The notes: generated by a model from the letters alone, not told the origin. Positions 47,720 through 56,510 are shown, counted from the first letter of the stretch. The stretch is 64,000 bases of DNA from Janthinobacterium sp. J1-1 (GCF_030944405.1 NZ_CP132339.1:1860001-1924000); one strand, 5' to 3'. Numbers and translations: made by a program.

Positions 47720-49102
47720 ATGATGGAAAACACGCAACAAGCCGCAGCCAGTACCGGAAACGGCCCGCTGGCAACGCTGCTCGACATGGCGCACCGTGTG
47801 CGCCATGTCGGCGAGCGGGTCGAACTGGATTTCCTGGCCGTCAACGGCAGCCATGCGCTGGCGCCCTATCGGCAGGCGGCGCTGTGGTTCGAAGACCGCA
47901 AGGCGTGCGCGCTGTCGGGCGTGGTGCAGATCGAAGCCAATGCGCCGTATGTGCAATGGCTGGAGCGGCTGTGCGCGCAAGCGCCGGCCGGTGCGCTGAC
48001 GGCCGTCGATTTCGACGGCGAGATCGCGGCAGAATGGGCCGAGTGGCTGCCGGCGTATGCCTTGTGGCTGCCGCTGCCGGCTACCGAAGGGTTGTTGCAG
48101 TCGCCACGCGGCGGCTTGCTGCTGGCGCGCGACACACCGTGGCTGGAGCATGAAGTGTCGCTGCTGACCGAATGGTGCGACGTGCTGCGCCATGCGTATG
48201 CGGCCGTCATGAAGCCGGCGCCGTGGTCGCCGTTTGCATTGAAGTCGCGCTGGAAGCATCGCATGGCGCAGGAAAAAAGCGCGGCCTTGCCCTGGTGGCG
48301 CCGGCGCAAGGTGCAGGTGGCGCTGGGCGTGGCGGTATTGCTGTGCATTCCCGTGCGGCTGACCATCCTGGCGCCCGGTGAACTGGTGCCGGCCAATCCG
48401 GCCGCCATCCGCTCGCCGCTGGAAGGCGTGATCGAACGTTTTCATGTAAAACCGAACCAGATGGTCAAGAAGGGCGATCCGCTGCTGGACTTCGACCAGG
48501 CCCAGTTGGATAGCCGCTACCAGGTGGCCAGCCAGGCGCTGGCCACGGCTGAAGCGGAATACCGCCAGTCGCTGCAGCAGGCGCTGACCGACAGCAAGTC
48601 GAAGGGCTTATTGTCTTCCTTGCAGGGCAAGATCGAAGAGCGCCGCGCCGAAAGCGAATTCCTGCATGGCCAGGCCGAGCGCGCGCGCATCGTCGCGCCG
48701 CGTGACGGCATCGCGCTGTTCGACGACCCCAGCGAATGGATAGGCCGCCCCGTGATGACGGGCGAGCGCATCATGCGCATCGCCACGCCGAAAGACGTTG
48801 AGGTCGAAGCGTGGCTGGGCGTGGGCGACGCGATTCCGCTGGCAGCGGGCGCCGAAACCAGCTTGTACCTGGGCGCCAGCCCCCTGCAGGCGGTGACGGC
48901 CAAGGTCCGCTATGTATCGTATGAAGCGCTGCCGCGGCCCGACGGCAGCTATGCCTACCGCGTGCGCGCCACGCTCGATGGTGAAACTGACCACCGCGTG
49001 GGCCTGAAGGGTACGGCCAAGCTGACGGGGCGCTGGGTGCCGGCCGCCTACTGGATCATGCGCCGGCCCATGGCGGCGATCCGCCAGATGGTGGGGTTGT
49101 AA
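47720..49102 (+). CDS. HlyD-family inner-membrane adaptor with large cytosolic N-terminal domain
   Basis: 460 residues. Residues 1-190 form a soluble region (LLDMAHRVRHVGERVELDFL, GVVQIEANAPYVQWLERLCA) that looks GAF-like and would lie in the cytoplasm. A basic segment (WWRRRK) and one membrane helix (about 197-217) follow. The periplasmic part has the lipoyl half AIRSPLEGVIERFHVKPNQM, a short coiled-coil hairpin (about 260-315), the second half ARIVAPRDGIALFDDPSEW and a beta-barrel. A second ATG three bases later is possible. HlyD proteins link inner-membrane transporters to TolC. It follows the giant gene by 21 bases and precedes the M50 fusion by three. The cytosolic domain may receive the substrate or sense a ligand. 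Confidence 0.82.
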   Translation: MMENTQQAAASTGNGPLATLLDMAHRVRHVGERVELDFLAVNGSHALAPYRQAALWFEDRKACALSGVVQIEANAPYVQWLERLCAQAPAGALTAVDFDGEIAAEWAEWLPAYALWLPLPATEGLLQSPRGGLLLARDTPWLEHEVSLLTEWCDVLRHAYAAVMKPAPWSPFALKSRWKHRMAQEKSAALPWWRRRKVQVALGVAVLLCIPVRLTILAPGELVPANPAAIRSPLEGVIERFHVKPNQMVKKGDPLLDFDQAQLDSRYQVASQALATAEAEYRQSLQQALTDSKSKGLLSSLQGKIEERRAESEFLHGQAERARIVAPRDGIALFDDPSEWIGRPVMTGERIMRIATPKDVEVEAWLGVGDAIPLAAGAETSLYLGASPLQAVTAKVRYVSYEALPRPDGSYAYRVRATLDGETDHRVGLKGTAKLTGRWVPAAYWIMRRPMAAIRQMVGL

Positions 49103-49105
49103 GCT

Positions 49106-51241
49106 TTGGACAGTCTGCTGCCGCGCCAGTTCGAGCACCTGCGCCTGCCGCCGCTGCGCGAAGAACTGAGCCTGCACGCCGGCCCCGCGCTGGCGACCGG
49201 GGAACCGAGCTACACGCTGGAGGACCCGGTGCGCAACCAGTTCTTCCGCATCGACTGGCTGACCTTCGAGGTGCTGCGGCGCTGGACGCTGGGCAGCCCG
49301 CAGCAGGTGCTGCGCGATATCGAACAGGACACGCCGCTCGATATCGGCTATGGCGAGATCGAATCGGTGCTCGGCTTCCTGGACCAGAACCAGCTGCTGC
49401 AGCCCGATCCCATTTCGTCCGTCAAGGTGATGGCCGCGCGCCACAAGGCGCAGCAGGGCGCCTGGCATACGCAACTGCTGCACAGCTACCTGTTTTTCCG
49501 CATCCCGCTGGTCAAGCCGGACCGCTGGCTGACGCGCGTGGCGCCCTCGTTCGAATGGATATTCTCGAACACCTTTGCGCGCCTGACCCTGCTGGCGCTG
49601 CTTGTCAGCGGCATCCAGATCTACCGTGAATGGGACCGCCTGGGCAGCATGCTGATGGACACCTTCACGCCCACCGGCCTGGCTTGCTACGGCCTGGCGC
49701 TGGCCGGCGTCAAGTGCGCGCATGAACTGGGCCATGCCATCACGGCCAAGCGGCGCGGCTGCCGTGTGCCGACCATGGGCCTGGCCTTCCTGGTGCTGTG
49801 GCCCGTGCCGTATACCGACACCAACGATGTCTGGCGCCTGAACAACAAGCACCATCGGCAGCAGGTGGCGGCGGCCGGCGTGGCGACGGAACTGATCGTC
49901 GCCATCTGGTCCTCGCTGGCCTGGGCCGTGCTGCCGGACGGCGTGCTGCGTTCCATCGTGTTCCCGCTGGCGACCACCACCTGGATCGCCACGCTGGCCA
50001 TCAACGCCAGTCCCTTCATGCGCTTCGATGGCTATTTTGTCGTCTCCGACTGGCTCGACATGCCCAATCTGCATGGACGCTCGTTTGCGCTGGCGCGCTG
50101 GGATTTGCGCGAACGCCTGTTCGGGCTCGGCGCGCCGCCGCCCGAATACTTTCCGCCGCGCCGGCACTGGGGCCTGATCCTGTTTGCCTGGGGCGTGTGG
50201 CTGTACCGCCTGACGCTGTTCCTCGGCATCGCCATACTCGTGTATCACTTTTTTATCAAACTGGTGGGGATCTTTTTGTTTGCGATTGAAATGAGCTGGT
50301 TTATCTTGCGCCCGCTGGCGACCGAACTGCGCGTCTGGCGCAAGCTGTGGCCGCAGATCAAAACCACCCGCCGCACCCGCCGCACCGCCTGGCTGCTCGG
50401 CCTGGCCGTGCTGCTGTTCGTGCTGCCGTGGCCCACGCGCGTGCAGTCGAGCGGCGTGCTGCGCCCGGCCGAAGTGTTCCCCATCCACGCGCCCGAGCAC
50501 GCCATGCTGTCCGCGCTGCCGCTGCGCGACGGCGCGAAGGTCAAGCCCGGCGACGTGATGATGCAGTTCGCGGTGGCGGAAAACGCCAGCCAGCGCCAGG
50601 GACTCGAAGCGCAGATCGACAGCCTGCGCTGGCGCAGTGAAGGCGCCGGTTTCGACGTCGAACAGCGCGCCCAGAGCATGGTGCTGCGCGAGCAGCTGGC
50701 CAGCGCCGAAGCCAAGCTCGACCTGCTCAAGGAGCAGGCCGCGCGCTACAGCCCGGTGGCGCCGTTCGCCGGCACCTTGCGCGATATCGACAGCGAACTG
50801 GCGCCCGGCGTGTGGGTCGGCAAGAACGAGCGCGTCGGCGTGCTGGTCAGCGACAAGGGCGAGGAAGTGAGCACCTATCTCGACGAAGACACGGTGCGCC
50901 GCGTCGCCATCGGCGACAGCGCGCGCTTCTATCCCGATGGCCTGGAAGGCCCGTTCGTGCGCCTGGAGGTCAGCGGCATCGACCAGGACGCCACCCACGT
51001 GCTGCCGAGCGGCATGTGGTCGGCCCAGCACGGCGGCTCCGTCACGGCGCGCGACAAGCAAGGCTACTGGTTCCCGGAACACGCCGTCTACCGCGTCAGC
51101 TTCAGGGTAACGGAATCGTCGGGTGACCTGGCCGGCCGCAGCTGGCGCGGCAAGGTGGTGATCGCCGCCGACTGGGAAGCACCGGGCGCGCGGCTGGTGC
51201 GTGGCGTGGCGGCGCTGTTGTGGCGGGAGGCGGGGTTTTAA
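49106..51241 (+). CDS. PqqD-like / M50 site-2 protease / HlyD fusion membrane protein
   Basis: 711 residues from a TTG three bases after the previous stop; an in-frame TAA just upstream excludes a longer form. Residues 1-110 resemble a PqqD-like winged-helix recognition domain (GEPSYTLEDPVRNQFFRIDW). Residues 150-440 carry about eight membrane helices with zinc-protease motif HELGH (206-210) and the third ligand D308 in PFMRFDGYFVV, as in M50 site-2 proteases. From about 445 on there is a HlyD-like adaptor (SSGVLRPAEVFPIHAPEHAM, YSPVAPFAGTLRDI). All catalytic residues appear intact. Related proteins (YydH type) occur in peptide maturation/export loci. Here it may process or export the giant protein; this is inference. 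Confidence 0.85.
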   Translation: MDSLLPRQFEHLRLPPLREELSLHAGPALATGEPSYTLEDPVRNQFFRIDWLTFEVLRRWTLGSPQQVLRDIEQDTPLDIGYGEIESVLGFLDQNQLLQPDPISSVKVMAARHKAQQGAWHTQLLHSYLFFRIPLVKPDRWLTRVAPSFEWIFSNTFARLTLLALLVSGIQIYREWDRLGSMLMDTFTPTGLACYGLALAGVKCAHELGHAITAKRRGCRVPTMGLAFLVLWPVPYTDTNDVWRLNNKHHRQQVAAAGVATELIVAIWSSLAWAVLPDGVLRSIVFPLATTTWIATLAINASPFMRFDGYFVVSDWLDMPNLHGRSFALARWDLRERLFGLGAPPPEYFPPRRHWGLILFAWGVWLYRLTLFLGIAILVYHFFIKLVGIFLFAIEMSWFILRPLATELRVWRKLWPQIKTTRRTRRTAWLLGLAVLLFVLPWPTRVQSSGVLRPAEVFPIHAPEHAMLSALPLRDGAKVKPGDVMMQFAVAENASQRQGLEAQIDSLRWRSEGAGFDVEQRAQSMVLREQLASAEAKLDLLKEQAARYSPVAPFAGTLRDIDSELAPGVWVGKNERVGVLVSDKGEEVSTYLDEDTVRRVAIGDSARFYPDGLEGPFVRLEVSGIDQDATHVLPSGMWSAQHGGSVTARDKQGYWFPEHAVYRVSFRVTESSGDLAGRSWRGKVVIAADWEAPGARLVRGVAALLWREAGF

Positions 51242-51328
51242 GGCAGCCGGTTCAGCTATTGCTCTTTATTGCGTCCATTGCCAGGCTCTGTAGGCGAACC
51301 CGCCAGGATGGGACGGGGGTATTGAACG

Positions 51329-51715
51329 CTACGCATTTATCGCACCTAACTGGGCTAGAATCGGCGGCAGAAAAGTCTGGTCGATATTGAATTCAAACGC
51401 CAGTTTATTTCTGTTGTGAAAAGGTTGTGACCAAGCTTCACCGCTAACATCGATGTGACCCAGCTTATTTACCCGTAAATAAAAGGTCACCTGGTTCTCG
51501 CGCGACGAAAATTCGGCTACGCCTGCCAAGGCGGTGTTCAATGCCTGCAGTTCTCTCTCGAAGGCTTCAAAGTCCCCAGGTTCGAACGACGCGACGACAA
51601 GACCGTTGAAACCATGGACCTGAATTGTAATTTGTGCGCGCAGCCAGCCCGGGTATTCGGGTTCGATTTCGAGCCGCAAGAATTCTGTGGCAGTGCCAAT
51701 GTGGAGTTGATGCAT
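51329..51715 (-). CDS. Small conserved hypothetical protein (immunity-like)
   Basis: 128 residues. No signal peptide or membrane segment. The sequence alternates strands and acidic residues (FLRLEIEPEYPGWLRAQITI, SFEPGDFEAFERELQALN, VTFYLRVNKLGHIDVSGEAW), resembling the small beta-rich immunity proteins of polymorphic toxin systems (WapI/DUF6228-like), although I cannot confirm a family. It lies just after the M50 fusion gene on the opposite strand, in a lower-GC stretch with two more small minus-strand genes and decayed fragments. No toxin gene is adjacent. Confidence 0.65.
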   Translation of the reverse strand: MHQLHIGTATEFLRLEIEPEYPGWLRAQITIQVHGFNGLVVASFEPGDFEAFERELQALNTALAGVAEFSSRENQVTFYLRVNKLGHIDVSGEAWSQPFHNRNKLAFEFNIDQTFLPPILAQLGAINA

Positions 51716-51934
51716 GGGTGGCCCAAGGTTTTATATATCGTGAATCAGCATATGCGTGATGGGTTACGTGATCCGCAAGTCTGCTGCTGACAAGTTGTTG
51801 CCATTGCCTCGTCAACTTGATTCAAGCTTGGCAGTCTCCCATGTCGTGATATCAAGGCGCCTGATGTGGAAATCGACGTACCCGTTGCATGGGGCACCCA
51901 TCTTCACAATAAATCCTTGTACCTCGACCAGACC

Positions 51935-52216
51935 CTACGCCTGATCGATCACGCGGCCTCGCCCTCTGTACGAGTAATGTCCGGTACGTTCGATCCACTC
52001 CGTGGACAAGGCCTCTTTTTCATTTTCCGGCCAGTCCGACAGGAAGGCGGCCAGCACCTCAGCGTCCAGCACAGCCAGTCGATTGCCGATCAGGTCACCT
52101 GCCTTCAAATCACAAGGGTGGCAAAACGCGGTGACCTCGCCTGTTTTGCTGCGCAGGGTGACGGATGCAGCTTCATCATTTGGCGGATCGACCAGCACGA
52201 CAGTGAGCTTGTTCAT
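51935..52216 (-). CDS. Small hypothetical protein
   Basis: 93 residues, ATG at 52216. The sequence (LTVVLVDPPNDEAASVTLRS, LAAFLSDWPENEKEALSTEW, ERTGHYSYRGRGRVIDQA) is soluble, without membrane segment or signal. I do not recognise it. It lies 68 bases downstream of another small gene on the same strand; the two may be co-transcribed. Composition is less GC-rich than the neighbouring island. A role as orphan immunity protein is possible but unsupported by a motif. Confidence 0.55.
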   Translation of the reverse strand: MNKLTVVLVDPPNDEAASVTLRSKTGEVTAFCHPCDLKAGDLIGNRLAVLDAEVLAAFLSDWPENEKEALSTEWIERTGHYSYRGRGRVIDQA

Positions 52217-52284
52217 TTGTTCAAAAACCTTGTCTGTTCAAATAAAGCAGGAGATCAGAATTGCTTTTTCGTCCACCTCGGCTA

Positions 52285-52554
52285 CTACTCTTCATCGTCA
52301 TCGCTCTCAAGCAACAGGATGCGCTGTACTTCATCATCGCTTGGCTGAAAAGCGGCACCGCGTGTCGCGTAAATTTTTACCAAACCCAGTAGACTCAAAA
52401 GATCATCCGCTATAAAAATACAGTTGTCGTTTTCAGCCTGATATTGCGGTTCAGTGGTCTTGTCTCGGGTCACAACATAGCCAAGTTCTTGCAAAATGCC
52501 GAGTGCAGGAGCCAGCGTGTTAGCAGCAGCGGCAAGTCGAGTTTTATTTGTCAT
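52285..52554 (-). CDS. Small hypothetical protein with acidic tail
   Basis: 89 residues from ATG 52554; an ATG at 52572 is also in frame but overlaps the end of an upstream reading frame whose stop is at 52560-52562, so the later start is preferred. The N-terminal half is helical (RLAAAANTLAPALGILQELG), the centre reads NDNCIFIADDLLSLLGLVKI and the end is strongly acidic (LLLESDDDEE). The pattern is typical of small immunity or antitoxin-like proteins, but no family is recognised. It lies directly behind a frameshifted small gene, apparently in one transcription unit with it. Confidence 0.55.
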   Translation of the reverse strand: MTNKTRLAAAANTLAPALGILQELGYVVTRDKTTEPQYQAENDNCIFIADDLLSLLGLVKIYATRGAAFQPSDDEVQRILLLESDDDEE

Positions 52555-52559
52555 TTCAT

Positions 52560-52717
52560 TCAATTCATCCATTCTTTTGAAGCATCTTGACCGCCGCAAC
52601 TGCGAATGCCATCTTCAATGATCAGCCTTATCAGACGGCCATTTTCATCAACATAAGCGGCCAGTCGATCATTAAATATCCTTTAAAGAACTGGAGAAGC
52701 GTTTCATGAGTATCCAT
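52560..52717 (-). pseudogene. Frameshifted small gene (53-residue reading)
   Basis: Reading from ATG 52717 gives MDTHETLLQFFKGY; at the T-run near 52670-52676 one base appears missing, after which the next frame continues FNDRLAAYVDENGRLIRLII and then EDGIRSCGGQDASKEWMN to the stop at 52560-52562. The joined 53-residue protein is coherent in both halves, suggesting a real gene broken by a one-base deletion, or a sequencing error in a homopolymer. It runs directly into the next small gene. Confidence 0.45.
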
Positions 52718-52874
52718 CGTTCAGTGTACGGCGCAAGTTGCTCAGACTGCAAGAGGTGCTTGGGCTCGCCATCAGCTGATCCGGTACACAGTAAACAGCT
52801 TTCCATTCATCCCGCACAAAAACTGGCAGTTGCACGCCGGCTTTGACGTAAAATTCACCATTTCCCGACGTCAT
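52704..52874 (-). pseudogene. Short open frame, probable gene remnant
   Basis: 56 residues from ATG 52874 (FYVKAGVQLPVFVRDEWKAV, YCVPDQLMASPSTSC) ending in a TGA that overlaps the ATG of the next small frame. The sequence has protein-like composition and starts abruptly at the promoter side of the divergent tonB-like gene, as if the 5' part was lost. It could be an intact small gene, but together with the frameshifted neighbour it looks like decay. Confidence 0.35.
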
Positions 52875-52889
52875 GGACTTGCTGCCAGC

Positions 52890-53780
52890 GTGAAGCTTAT
52901 CTTCTTACAACACCGATTCCTGGCCATCGCTGTCGCCGCTTCGCTGCTGGCGCATGGCGCCTTGCTGGCGGTGCATTTTGTCGCGCCCGCGCCGCAGCGC
53001 GCGGTGGCTGCCGATCCTGGCCTGGAAGTGATACTGGTCAATGCCAAGCATGCTGCCCAGCCCCTGAAGGCCGATGCTCTGGCGCAAGCCAATCTCGACG
53101 GTGGTGGCCAGGCCGACAAGGGGCGCGCCAAGTCGCCGCTGCCGGACATGCGCAAGGTGGAGGAGGGCGACAGCGTCAAGGCCAGCGCGCGCCGGATTAC
53201 CGAACTGGAACAGAAGCAGCAGGAACTGCTGACCCAGGCGCAGAAGGCCACGCCCTACAGCGCCGCGCCGGTGACGGAAAAGGACAAGCCCAATCCGGTG
53301 GCGACCGGGTCGGACTTGCTGGAGAGCAGCAAGGCGATTGCCCGCATGGCGGCCGAGATCAGCCAGACCGTGGAAGACCAGAACAAGCGTCCGCGCAAGA
53401 CCTTCATTACGCCCAGCACGCAGGAGGTCGGCTATGCCATGTATTACAAGACCCTGCAAAAGCGCATCGAGGATATCGGCACCTTGAACTTTCCGCAAAA
53501 AAATGGCCGCAAGATGTATGGCGAGCTGGTGGTCTATATCCCGATCTTCCAGGACGGCACGATTTACCAGAAGGAAGGCGGCATCCGCGTCGAGAAAAGC
53601 TCGGGCAACCCGGCGCTCGATGCGGCGGCGATCGCCATCGTGCGCCGCGCGGCGCCGTTTGGCCGCTTTCCGCCGAACATGCTGTCCAGCGACAAGGACG
53701 ACCTGTGGGTCGTCATCACCCGATTCAAATTTACCCGCGAAGAAAAAATGGAAGCTAACCTGACAGGCGGCGGCAATTGA
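52890..53780 (+). CDS. tonB: TonB-family energy transducer
   Basis: 296 residues if started at GTG 52890, the only sensible start close to the membrane anchor; a TTG at 52830 is also in frame. The anchor is FLAIAVAASLLAHGALLAVH. A linker with charged and Gln-rich helix (ELEQKQQELLTQAQK) spans the periplasm, and the C-terminal third has a TonB-like fold (YGELVVYIPIFQDGTIYQKE, SSGNPALDAAAIAIVRRAAP). It would transmit proton-motive force from ExbB/ExbD to outer-membrane receptors, or act as a TolA-like protein. No exbBD is nearby. It overlaps aroE by four bases (TTGA), an order conserved in betaproteobacteria. Confidence 0.8.
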   Translation: MKLIFLQHRFLAIAVAASLLAHGALLAVHFVAPAPQRAVAADPGLEVILVNAKHAAQPLKADALAQANLDGGGQADKGRAKSPLPDMRKVEEGDSVKASARRITELEQKQQELLTQAQKATPYSAAPVTEKDKPNPVATGSDLLESSKAIARMAAEISQTVEDQNKRPRKTFITPSTQEVGYAMYYKTLQKRIEDIGTLNFPQKNGRKMYGELVVYIPIFQDGTIYQKEGGIRVEKSSGNPALDAAAIAIVRRAAPFGRFPPNMLSSDKDDLWVVITRFKFTREEKMEANLTGGGN

Positions 53781-54619
53781 GCACCGAAGAGATCACTCCC
53801 GACGCCTATTGCGTGTTCGGCAACCCGATTGCCCATAGTAAATCCCCCGCCATCCATGCCGCCTTTGCCCAGCAGACGGGTGAGGCCATCGTCTATGAAC
53901 GCCGGCTGGTGCCGCTGGACGGCTTTGCGCTGGCGGCGCGCGGCTTTGCGGCCGAAGGCGGCAAGGGCGCCAATGTGACGGTGCCGTTCAAGCTGGACGC
54001 CTGCGCGCTGGCGACCGAACTGACGCCGCGCGCGCAAGCGGCCGGCGCGGTCAATACCCTGCGCTTCGATGGCGACGTGATTCTTGGCGACAACACCGAT
54101 GGCGCCGGCCTGGTGGCCGATATCGTGCGTAATGCCGGCGTGGCCATTCTTGGCAAGCGCGTGCTGCTGCTGGGCGCCGGCGGCGCGGCGCGTGGCGTGG
54201 TGCTGCCGCTGCTGCAGGAGCAGCCGTCAGAGTTGTTCATTGCCAACCGCACCGTGGCCACGGCCCAGGCGCTGGTGGCGCAATTCCAGGAGGCCGGCCA
54301 GGGCATCGACGGCTTGCGCGCGGGCGGTTTCGAGCAGCCCGATGGCCAGTTCGATATCGTCATCAATGCCACTTCGGCCAGCCTGGCGGGCGACTTGCCG
54401 CCGGTGCCGGCCACCGTGTTTGGCAGCCATACCTTGGCGCTGGACATGATGTATGGCGCGGCGCCGACCGTCTTCATGGATTTTGCCTCTCAGCATGGCG
54501 CACAGGTGCGCGATGGCTTGGGCATGCTGGTCGAGCAGGCAGCTGAAGCTTTTCATGTGTGGCGCGGCGTGCGGCCCGAGACGCAGGACTTGCTGGCGCT
54601 GCTGCGCGGTGCCCTGTGA
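53777..54619 (+). CDS. aroE: Shikimate dehydrogenase
   Basis: 280 residues from a TTG that overlaps the preceding stop. The substrate site is [20 protein letters not shown]; the catalytic lysine lies in [10 protein letters not shown] and the aspartate in [13 protein letters not shown]. The NADP-binding loop [17 protein letters not shown] and the following NRT motif ([10 protein letters not shown]) indicate NADPH use. The enzyme reduces 3-dehydroshikimate to shikimate. It is coupled to tonB in front and to mtgA behind (GTGA overlap), all co-translated. Confidence 0.96.
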   Translation: MSTEEITPDAYCVFGNPIAHSKSPAIHAAFAQQTGEAIVYERRLVPLDGFALAARGFAAEGGKGANVTVPFKLDACALATELTPRAQAAGAVNTLRFDGDVILGDNTDGAGLVADIVRNAGVAILGKRVLLLGAGGAARGVVLPLLQEQPSELFIANRTVATAQALVAQFQEAGQGIDGLRAGGFEQPDGQFDIVINATSASLAGDLPPVPATVFGSHTLALDMMYGAAPTVFMDFASQHGAQVRDGLGMLVEQAAEAFHVWRGVRPETQDLLALLRGAL

Positions 54620-55350
54620 AGGCGGCCAGGAAGGGCGCGCGCAAGGGCGCGTCTGCCAGCCGCTATGGCTGGATCAAATGGCTGTTTATCGTGCCGGTGC
54701 TGGCTTTTATCGTGGTGCAGCTGTATTTCTTTTTGCAGATATGGTGGTGGGTCGACCATAACCCGACCAGCACCGCCTTTATGCGCGAGCAATTGTCGAG
54801 TTTGCAGGAAAAGAATCCGAAGGCCGTCATTCAGCAGACCTGGGTGCCGTATGAGCGCATCTCGAACAACCTGAAACGCGCCATCATCGCTTCGGAAGAC
54901 GCCAATTTTTCCGAGCACGAAGGCATCGATTGGGAGGCGCTGCAAAAGGCGTATGAGAAAAACAGCAAGAAACAGAAGGTGGTGGCCGGCGGCTCGACCA
55001 TTACCCAGCAGCTGGCGAAGAATCTGTTCCTGTCCGGCTCGCGCAGCTATGTGCGCAAGGGCCAAGAACTGATCATCACCTACATGCTGGAAAGCCTGAT
55101 GGACAAGCAGCGCATCTTTGAAATCTACCTGAACGTGGTGGAGTTCGGTCGAGGCACGTTTGGCGCCGAAGCGGCGGCGCGCCATTATTACCGCACCAGC
55201 GCGGCCAAGCTGAACGCGGGCCAGGCGGCCAAGCTGGCCGTGATGCTGCCCAATCCGCGCTATTACGACAGCCATCGCGACACCGGCTACCTGAACCGGC
55301 GCACCGGCGTGATCCTGCGCCGCATGGGCGCGGCGGAATTACCACAGTGA
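54616..55350 (+). CDS. mtgA: Monofunctional biosynthetic peptidoglycan transglycosylase
   Basis: 244 residues from the GTG that overlaps the aroE stop. A basic cytosolic start and one membrane helix (about 20-43, [20 protein letters not shown]) precede a glycosyltransferase 51 domain. The catalytic glutamate is E94 in [14 protein letters not shown]; other family motifs are [15 protein letters not shown] and [20 protein letters not shown]. MtgA polymerises lipid II into glycan strands on the outer face of the inner membrane. Last gene of the tonB-aroE-mtgA unit. Confidence 0.95.
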   Translation: MKAARKGARKGASASRYGWIKWLFIVPVLAFIVVQLYFFLQIWWWVDHNPTSTAFMREQLSSLQEKNPKAVIQQTWVPYERISNNLKRAIIASEDANFSEHEGIDWEALQKAYEKNSKKQKVVAGGSTITQQLAKNLFLSGSRSYVRKGQELIITYMLESLMDKQRIFEIYLNVVEFGRGTFGAEAAARHYYRTSAAKLNAGQAAKLAVMLPNPRYYDSHRDTGYLNRRTGVILRRMGAAELPQ

Positions 55351-55542
55351 GCGGCGTGTTCGAATAGGCAAGCATGGCAGAAAGACAGCGTGGTATGGAT
55401 GCTGCGCCGCACTATTTCGGTGAAAAAGGGCGGCGCGGGGGTGGTCGTGAAAAGGGCTTTGCGAGTACACTTGCGCTGTTTTGATTTTTGGCGCCAGCGC
55501 CAGCAAATATTACGATAACCCCACATCCGGCTGAGAGCGCGC

Positions 55543-56508
55543 ATGATCAATGTCTTTGTATTACAGAATGGCCGGCTCAACCAGGTGCCGATCGACAGCC
55601 GCGCAGACCTCGAAAATGCCGAACCGGTGTGGGTCGACCTGACCGATCCGACCGATGATGAGCGGGCCTGGGTCAAGGCCACCTACAACGTTACCCTGCC
55701 GGGTGAAGACGAAGTCAAGGATATCGAGGCGTCGGCCCGCTACTACGAAGCGGAAAACGGCGACCTGCATCTGCGTACCGATTTCTTGCTGGAAGAAGAC
55801 GACGGCCCCTCGCGCGTGATCACCGTGGCCTTTATCCTGGCCCGTAAAATCCTGTTCTCGATGCATACGGACGACCTGCCCGTGTTCCGCCTGGTGCGCA
55901 TGCGCGCCCGTTCGCGGCCCGGTTCGATCGCCGACTACATGGACGTGCTGCTGGACCTGTACGCCACCGACGCCGAATACTCGGCCGACGTGCTCGAAGG
56001 CATCTACCAGAACCTGGAAGAAGTCAGCACGCGTGTGTTGCAAAAGGAATTTACCGATGCGCACGCGGCCGAAGCGCTGAACGCGATTGCCCACGAGGAA
56101 GATTTGAATGGCCGCATCCGCCGCAACATGATGGATACGCGCCGCGCCGTCAGCTTTCTGATGCGCGGCCGGCTGCTCAATTCCGAGCAATTCGAGGAAG
56201 CGCGCCAGATTCTGCGCGATATCGAATCGCTGGACGGCCATACCTCCTTCCTGTTCGACAAGATCAATTTCCTGATGGACGCCACCGTCGGTTTCATCAA
56301 CATCAACCAGAACAAGATCATCAAGATCTTCTCGGTGGCCAGCGTGGCTTTCCTGCCGCCGACCCTGATCGCCAGCGTGTACGGCATGAACTTCAAGTTC
56401 TTGCCGGAGCTGGAATGGACCTTCGGCTATCCCTGGGCCTGGGGCCTGATGATCACCAGCGCGATTGCGCCATTTTTATATTTCCGCCATCGGGGATGGT
56501 TGAAATGA
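55543..56508 (+). CDS. corA: CorA-family divalent metal transporter
   Basis: 321 residues. A long cytoplasmic funnel domain (1-250) is followed by two membrane helices; the first ends in the signature YGMNF (SVASVAFLPPTLIASVYGMN) and the second begins after FLPELEWTFGYPWAWG. CorA forms a pentameric channel for Mg2+ and also Co2+/Ni2+. The gene stands alone, 192 bases after mtgA, with a terminator directly behind it. Confidence 0.95.
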   Translation: MINVFVLQNGRLNQVPIDSRADLENAEPVWVDLTDPTDDERAWVKATYNVTLPGEDEVKDIEASARYYEAENGDLHLRTDFLLEEDDGPSRVITVAFILARKILFSMHTDDLPVFRLVRMRARSRPGSIADYMDVLLDLYATDAEYSADVLEGIYQNLEEVSTRVLQKEFTDAHAAEALNAIAHEEDLNGRIRRNMMDTRRAVSFLMRGRLLNSEQFEEARQILRDIESLDGHTSFLFDKINFLMDATVGFININQNKIIKIFSVASVAFLPPTLIASVYGMNFKFLPELEWTFGYPWAWGLMITSAIAPFLYFRHRGWLK

Positions 56509-56510
56509 TG

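Noticed and set aside
53777..55350. tonB-aroE-mtgA overlap as something novel
   Set aside because: This order and coupling is common in betaproteobacteria.
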